Positions 22,742 to 26,227 of a DNA stretch of 26,227 nt are shown in pieces (the first letter of the stretch is position 1; every line of letters begins with the position of its first letter). A model generated the notes under the pieces. The model was given only the letters and a program-made list of their open reading frames with translations. It searched no databases and had not been told where the DNA came from. A program made the translations under genes and the position numbers. Source of the DNA: DATIXD01 sp035518875 (GTDB lineage: Bacteria; Pseudomonadota; Gammaproteobacteria; Methylococcales; Methylococcaceae); the NCBI GenBank assembly GCA_035518875.1, contig DATIXD010000253.1, positions 1 through 26,227 on the forward strand, written 5' to 3'.

Positions 22742-23691
22742 TGCGGTGGATGCATCGGCGCGATCCGGCGGCGCTGTGCCTCGCGGCGGCGCTGCTGCTG
22801 GCGCTCCTCGCTTGTTTGCCGCTCAGGCAAATGCGTACCGAGCCGGTGTTTACGTATCTCGCCGTCGTGGACATCACCCGCAGCATGAACGTGGAGGACT
22901 ACCGGATGAACGGGCGGGCGGTCAGCCGGCTGGAATTCGTGAGGCAGGCGTTGCGCCGGCTGGTGGCGGAGCTCCCCTGCGGTTCGCGCTTTGGACTCGG
23001 GGTGTTCACCGAACGCCATAGCGCACTGTTGTTCGAGCCGATCGAAACCTGCGAAGGCTTTCCGGTCATCGCTGCCGCCCTGGAACGCCTCGACTGGCGC
23101 ATGGCCTGGGCCGCCGACAGCCGGATCGCCGCGGGTCTCCTCGACACCCTGGAAAACCTGGGCGGTTACGACGCCAGCCTGGTTTTCGTCACCGACGGCC
23201 AGGAAGCGCCGCCGGTCAATCCGCGCTACCGTGCCTCGTTCGAGGCCGTGCGCGGCCGTATGAAAGGCGTGCTGGTCGGAGCCGGGGGCCTCTCGCCCAT
23301 GCCGATCCCGAAGTTCGACGAACGGGGCCTGCGCCTCGGCTTCGTGGCTCCCGACGAGGTGCCTCACCGGTCCACCTTCGGGCTGTCGGAACTGCCGCCG
23401 GAAGCAATCGAAGGCTATCACGCCCGCAACGCCCCATTCGGCAGCCGAGAGGCGGCCGGCACCGAGCATCTATCGGCGCTGCGGGAGGATTATTTGAAAC
23501 AACTCGCCGCGGAAACCGGCTTGGCTTACCACCGTCTGGAGACCGCCGAGAATTTGCTCCACGCACTCGCCCGCCCGGAATTCGCCAGACCCAAGGAAGT
23601 CGCGGGCGATCTGCGCGCACTGCCGGCGGTCCTGGCCGTGGCGTCGCTGGCGGTGGCCTACCTGGTGGGAGCGGTCTTCAGAACGCACTAG
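22741..23691 (+). CDS. mxaL: MxaL, VWA-domain membrane protein
   Basis: The second VWA protein of the maturation set, probably paired with MxaC. The 316 residues have an N-terminal helix (about 11-26), a VWA domain with MIDAS VVDITRSMN (D44, T46, S48), and a C-terminal helix (about 294-313). The first ATG overlaps the mxaK stop as TGATG. A REP-like hairpin follows the stop and separates it from mxaD. Confidence 0.92.
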   Translation: MRWMHRRDPAALCLAAALLLALLACLPLRQMRTEPVFTYLAVVDITRSMNVEDYRMNGRAVSRLEFVRQALRRLVAELPCGSRFGLGVFTERHSALLFEPIETCEGFPVIAAALERLDWRMAWAADSRIAAGLLDTLENLGGYDASLVFVTDGQEAPPVNPRYRASFEAVRGRMKGVLVGAGGLSPMPIPKFDERGLRLGFVAPDEVPHRSTFGLSELPPEAIEGYHARNAPFGSREAAGTEHLSALREDYLKQLAAETGLAYHRLETAENLLHALARPEFARPKEVAGDLRALPAVLAVASLAVAYLVGAVFRTH

Positions 23692-23699
23692 GCCTTACA

Positions 23700-23724
23700 G
23701 TGGCGGGCTGAAACCCGCTCCCAC
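23700..23724. repeat. REP-like hairpin, mxaL-mxaD junction
   Basis: GCGGG (23703-23707) pairs with CCCGC (23714-23718), with the flanking text GTGG and TCCCACC. The core GCGGGCTGAAACCCGC matches the two other mxa junction elements, with one substitution. Confidence 0.65.
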
Positions 23725-23759
23725 CACCCTAATTTCTTGTCATTCGGAGATCGAAAACC

Positions 23760-24293
23760 ATGCATATGCTTCGCTTTGCCCTCATCGGTGCCGTCGCTCT
23801 GGCGGCGCTGCCCCTCGCGGCCCACGGCCCGACGCCGCAAAAGGTCGTGGAGGCCGTCGAAATCGCTGCGCCCATCGTCAAGGTATGGGAGACGGTCAGG
23901 GATTTCGGTTCGCTGGGTCAATGGAATCCGGCCCTGAAAGGGTCTGAAAGCACTGGCGGCAACCAGCCCGGCGAGAAGCGCACCCTCATCTTCGCCAATG
24001 GCGAAAAACTGGTGGAGGAGTTGGATACCTACGATCCCGCCGGGCACGAATACAACTACCGGATGAGCCAGCCCAACCTCAATGCGCTGCCGGTGAGTTC
24101 CTACTCGGTGGTGTTCAAGTTGATTCCGGCAGGGGAAGGGACCAAAGTGGAATGGAAAAGCCGTTTGTATCGCGGCGATACCGGTAACGAACCGCCCGAG
24201 CATCTGACCGACGAGGCCGCAGTCAAGGCGATGACGACATTTTTTCACACCGGTCTCCAACACCTGAAGGCAATCCTCGAAAAGACACCTTGA
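23760..24293 (+). CDS. mxaD: MxaD, SRPBCC-fold periplasmic protein
   Basis: MxaD is a periplasmic protein reported to help methanol dehydrogenase interact with cytochrome cL. The 177 residues have a signal peptide (cleavage about residue 22, near AAHG) and a START/SRPBCC polyketide-cyclase-like domain (VEAVEIAAPIVKVWETVRDFGSLGQWNPALKGSE ... VVFKLIPAGEGTKVEWKSR). GGAG (23746-23749) lies 10 nt before the first ATG; a second ATG two codons later is possible. It ends the cluster; no mxaE, mxaH or mxaB follows. Confidence 0.93.
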   Translation: MHMLRFALIGAVALAALPLAAHGPTPQKVVEAVEIAAPIVKVWETVRDFGSLGQWNPALKGSESTGGNQPGEKRTLIFANGEKLVEELDTYDPAGHEYNYRMSQPNLNALPVSSYSVVFKLIPAGEGTKVEWKSRLYRGDTGNEPPEHLTDEAAVKAMTTFFHTGLQHLKAILEKTP

Positions 24294-24328
24294 ATAAGTA
24301 GATTGCATTAAGTTAGTTAGTCATCGTT

Positions 24329-24487
24329 GTCATTCCGCCAGGGAGTGGCGGAATCCAGAATACAGGGATGTAATTTGGATGCCATCCTTGGCATCTGGAT
24401 TCCGGCACAAATCCGCCGGGAGCGGATTTGCATTCACCCGAAGGGTGCCGGGCAGGATGGCCCGGCATGAATCCATGCCGGAACGAC
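24329..24487. repeat. Structured dispersed repeat after mxaD (MITE-like)
   Basis: The ends GTCATTCCG (24329-24337) and CGGAACGAC (24479-24487) form an imperfect inverted repeat. Inside are nested stems: CCGCCA/TGGCGG (24335-24351), GGAATCCAGA (24350-24359) with TCTGGATTCC (24394-24403), and TGCCGGGC/GCCCGGCA (24446-24467). This matches the general look of 'CATTCCGG...GGAATCCAG' intergenic repeats common in gammaproteobacteria. It may also end mxa transcripts. Confidence 0.7.
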
Positions 24488-24952
24488 GGCCTACATAGGA
24501 TTCGATAAACGTACTTCTTGTTGGTTACTTACTCGGGCTGTAAATCACCACGGGCATTTCAGAGTGGTGTTTTGCCGGCCGAACTTGATGGGAATTTCCC
24601 GGCCCGGTTCGGGAATAAGGCGATTTATTTTGGATTCGAATATTGATGATAATACTCGATGCCGCTTTTGTATTTCTTGACGTTGAAAGCGGTTTCCACA
24701 ACGTTGACTTTAGAGGTATTAAAATGGTTTGGGCAAAGCCTTCCTACACTGATCTGAGGTTTGGTTTCGAAGTAACGATGTATATCTATAACCGTTGATT
24801 CGGGTTTGGCTGAGGGGGCGGGGTGTGCGTGAAACGTGGCCCCGTCACTTCCGTTCGCCGGGTGACATTGTCTTCTTGTTGCGATGTCAATGTAGGCGGT
24901 CCGGCCCATTCGGCTCGCGTCTTTATCCACTTCCCACGATTGAGGAAAGGCT
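24488..24952. other. Gene-free AT-rich stretch
   Basis: I see no supportable gene here. The stretch is less GC-rich than its surroundings and contains a palindrome GGGAATTTCCC (24590-24600) that resembles the dyads upstream of the TonB receptor and the PepSY gene. A minus-strand reading frame at 24625-24930 has no adequate ribosome-binding site and no recognisable motif. The promoter of the downstream membrane-protein gene is probably in this region. Confidence 0.4.
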
Positions 24953-25576
24953 GTGAAAAAGAGTCATTTGACGAAAAGCATCTTGGCCGCGCTGCTACTG
25001 GCGAGTCCGCTGGCCGGGGCAGAGCTTCGGGAGGCGTCGGTATTCGAGCCGGTGCCGGTTTTCGAGGACGAAGGATTGGTCGGCAAGCGGGGCGGGTCCG
25101 GACCGCCGCCGGCAGCACGCGCACCGGCGAAACAGGAGGCCGCTGTTCAAACCGACGGGCCAGTCCGGTCAACGGACCTGCCGACAGCCGCCGAGGTACA
25201 GAGCAAGCCGGATCCCATCCGGATCGCCGAGACCGGCCCGCTCGCGCCGCTGCCAGCATCTGCCATGCAGACCGAACCGGTGACTGCACAAGCCATACCC
25301 GAAGCGCCCTCGGGTGTTCTGCAAGGGTTATTAATGGAGAACTACTACATCGGCGTGATTATTCTCGCCGTAGCTGCACCGGTCTTCTGGAGTTCCAGAC
25401 GTTCTGGCTCCAAGGTTCATGAAGACCGGCTCGAATCCCTGGGAATTTCCGCCGGAGCCGCAATGGACACGGGGGTCGCTCGGTATATTAAAAGCCTGGA
25501 TATATTGGCAAAACCGGCGAGAGTGGAAACCGGAGTGACCAAGTACCTAAAAAAACTGGACATATCCACACGATAA
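24953..25576 (+). CDS. Hypothetical membrane-anchored protein with C-terminal GVxxYhKxLDI repeats
   Basis: I do not recognise a named family. The GTG at 24953 is preceded by AGGAAAGG and opens a 207-residue protein. It has a probable signal peptide (about 1-22, with SPLAG before AELRE), a low-complexity Pro/Ala/Glu/Lys-rich periplasmic linker (about 45-120), and one transmembrane helix (about 131-147). A short basic cytoplasmic tail carries two copies of one motif: TGVARYIKSLDI (173-184) and TGVTKYLKKLDI (193-204), 20 residues apart. If the signal is cleaved, the N-terminus is periplasmic and the repeats are cytoplasmic. It stands alone between two repeat elements. Confidence 0.75.
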   Translation: MKKSHLTKSILAALLLASPLAGAELREASVFEPVPVFEDEGLVGKRGGSGPPPAARAPAKQEAAVQTDGPVRSTDLPTAAEVQSKPDPIRIAETGPLAPLPASAMQTEPVTAQAIPEAPSGVLQGLLMENYYIGVIILAVAAPVFWSSRRSGSKVHEDRLESLGISAGAAMDTGVARYIKSLDILAKPARVETGVTKYLKKLDISTR

Positions 25577-25754
25577 TAGCCATTCCGAGCGCGGAAATAT
25601 CGGCGATAGTCCGTCCGCGCATCCGACCGGCGAGGTCGCGATCAAAGCGTCGCAGGCGTCTTGCCGGGGGAAGCAAGCTGATGAGAATTTGGAGAGCAGG
25701 TGATGAATCAAGGGCTGGTTCGATCCGCAGACAAAAAGATGCCCGTGTTATGGG
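25577..25754. other. Short gene-free stretch
   Basis: Nothing convincing is seen between the hypothetical gene and the inverted-repeat element. GC-rich words (GCGCGG...CCGCGC, 25591-25622) could fold but have no T-run. Confidence 0.3.
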
Positions 25755-25982
25755 AATAGATTTAACGGGGTATCCGGATAAATGCGGTGGTACCAGGATG
25801 CCAAGATGGCAGCCCCCCAGTTGCAGTAACCGTGCGCAGCACTTGGTGAGTCCTGACGGCTCGTGTTCCCGCCCTTAAGGCCGGCACGGGAGAAGGTCCG
25901 GTTTTCGGTTCTATGAACATTGGGCTGTGAGCGGCTCCCAGTTGAGTCACCGCATTTATCCGGATACCCCACTAGATTTATT
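25755..25982. mobile_element. MITE-like element with 23-bp perfect inverted ends
   Basis: GGGGTATCCGGATAAATGCGGTG-type arms at 25767-25789 and 25948-25970 are perfect reverse complements over 23 bp. The similarity extends imperfectly outward (8 of 12) to 25755 and 25982. The 158-bp interior has no gene. Each arm contains the inner palindrome TATCCGGATA. The 228-bp size, long arms and lack of a transposase suggest a non-autonomous element or an insertion-sequence remnant. No clear target-site duplication is visible. Confidence 0.6.
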
Positions 25983-26001
25983 GTGACTCGACTTGAACCA
26001 T

Positions 26002-26227
26002 TCATGCCGCCGACGGATTCGTGAACACCCGTAGCCGTTTCGGCTGGATGAGTACCTCATCGCCCTTGCTCAAGCCATTTTCCCGAAATTCATCCCGGCT
26101 CATCTCGGCTTCCACCGTGCCATGGCCGTCGGCGCGCTCCAGCTCCACCCGCACCACCCCGCCGAAGCGGCGGATGTCGCGGATATGGGCGCTGATGCCT
26201 TTCACGCCCTCGCTCTTCTGGGCGATT
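26002..26227 (-). CDS. cysA: Sulfate/thiosulfate ABC transporter ATPase, C-terminal TOBE-like part (partial)
   Basis: Only the last 74 or so codons of this minus-strand gene are inside the window; the frame stays open to the edge. The residues (IRDIRRFGGVVRVELERADGHGTVEAEMSRDEF ... LSKGDEVLIQPKRLRVF) match the C-terminal TOBE-like domain of CysA, the cytoplasmic ATPase that energises sulfate import. The ATPase core lies outside, so the symbol rests on the C-terminal domain alone; another TOBE-domain importer ATPase is possible. Confidence 0.7.
   Translation of the reverse strand, partial: IAQKSEGVKGISAHIRDIRRFGGVVRVELERADGHGTVEAEMSRDEFRENGLSKGDEVLIQPKRLRVFTNPSAA

Noticed and set aside
22564..23469. 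Minus-strand reading frame opposite mxaK and mxaL
   Set aside because: It covers two overlapping genes of the maturation set on the other strand and shows no domain.
24625..24930. Minus-strand 101-codon reading frame in the AT-rich gap
   Set aside because: Start codon is a GTG with no properly spaced Shine-Dalgarno, and the product has no recognisable domain or helix; not strong enough to call.

Overview
The window looks like chromosome of a GC-rich gammaproteobacterial methanotroph of the Methylococcus/Methylocaldum type. The main evidence is a nearly complete methanol dehydrogenase cluster in the order mxaFJGIRSACKLD (14701-24293). The large subunit carries the Ala that marks the calcium-dependent MxaF type rather than the lanthanide-dependent XoxF type. 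The genus call is inference.

Layout. (1) 1-6304: a type I secretion locus. It holds the 3' part of a large RTX calcium-binding protein (its 5' end lies outside the window), an HlyB-type ABC exporter with a degenerate C39 domain, and an HlyD-type adaptor; no TolC-like gene is visible. (2) 6448-14029: a signalling and uptake block. On the minus strand are a TonB-dependent receptor, a MoxX-like NarL-type response regulator, a MoxY-like histidine kinase, a periplasmic double-PepSY protein and a TonB protein. On the plus strand are a 51-residue membrane protein not previously called here, and an exbD-exbB pair. (3) 14030-14700: a gene-free stretch with decayed sequence, a dispersed repeat and the mxaF leader. 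(4) 14701-24293: the mxa cluster, interrupted at three junctions by REP-like hairpins. (5) 24294-26227: a structured dispersed repeat, a hypothetical membrane-anchored protein, a MITE-like inverted-repeat element and the 3' end of a sulfate-transporter ATPase gene (cysA-like, minus strand).

How the parts may fit. MxaF/MxaI oxidise methanol in the periplasm and pass electrons to cytochrome cL (MxaG). MxaJ and the MxaRSACKLD proteins are maturation factors thought to be needed for assembly and calcium loading. Block 2 is the most interesting part. A 13-bp dyad close to GGAAATTTTCCCG occurs twice before the TonB receptor. It also occurs twice, as identical copies, between the PepSY gene and the small membrane-protein gene. 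In two of these promoters it ends 1-2 bp from a candidate -35 box, as expected for an activator site. The combination of TonB receptor, MoxY/MoxX-type two-component system and acidic periplasmic PepSY protein next to mxa suggests a metal-sensing and uptake regulon. A lanthanide response is an attractive hypothesis, because the lanthanide-binding protein LanPepSY, lanthanide-uptake TonB receptors and the kinase MxaY are known in methylotrophs. Nothing in the sequence proves the metal.
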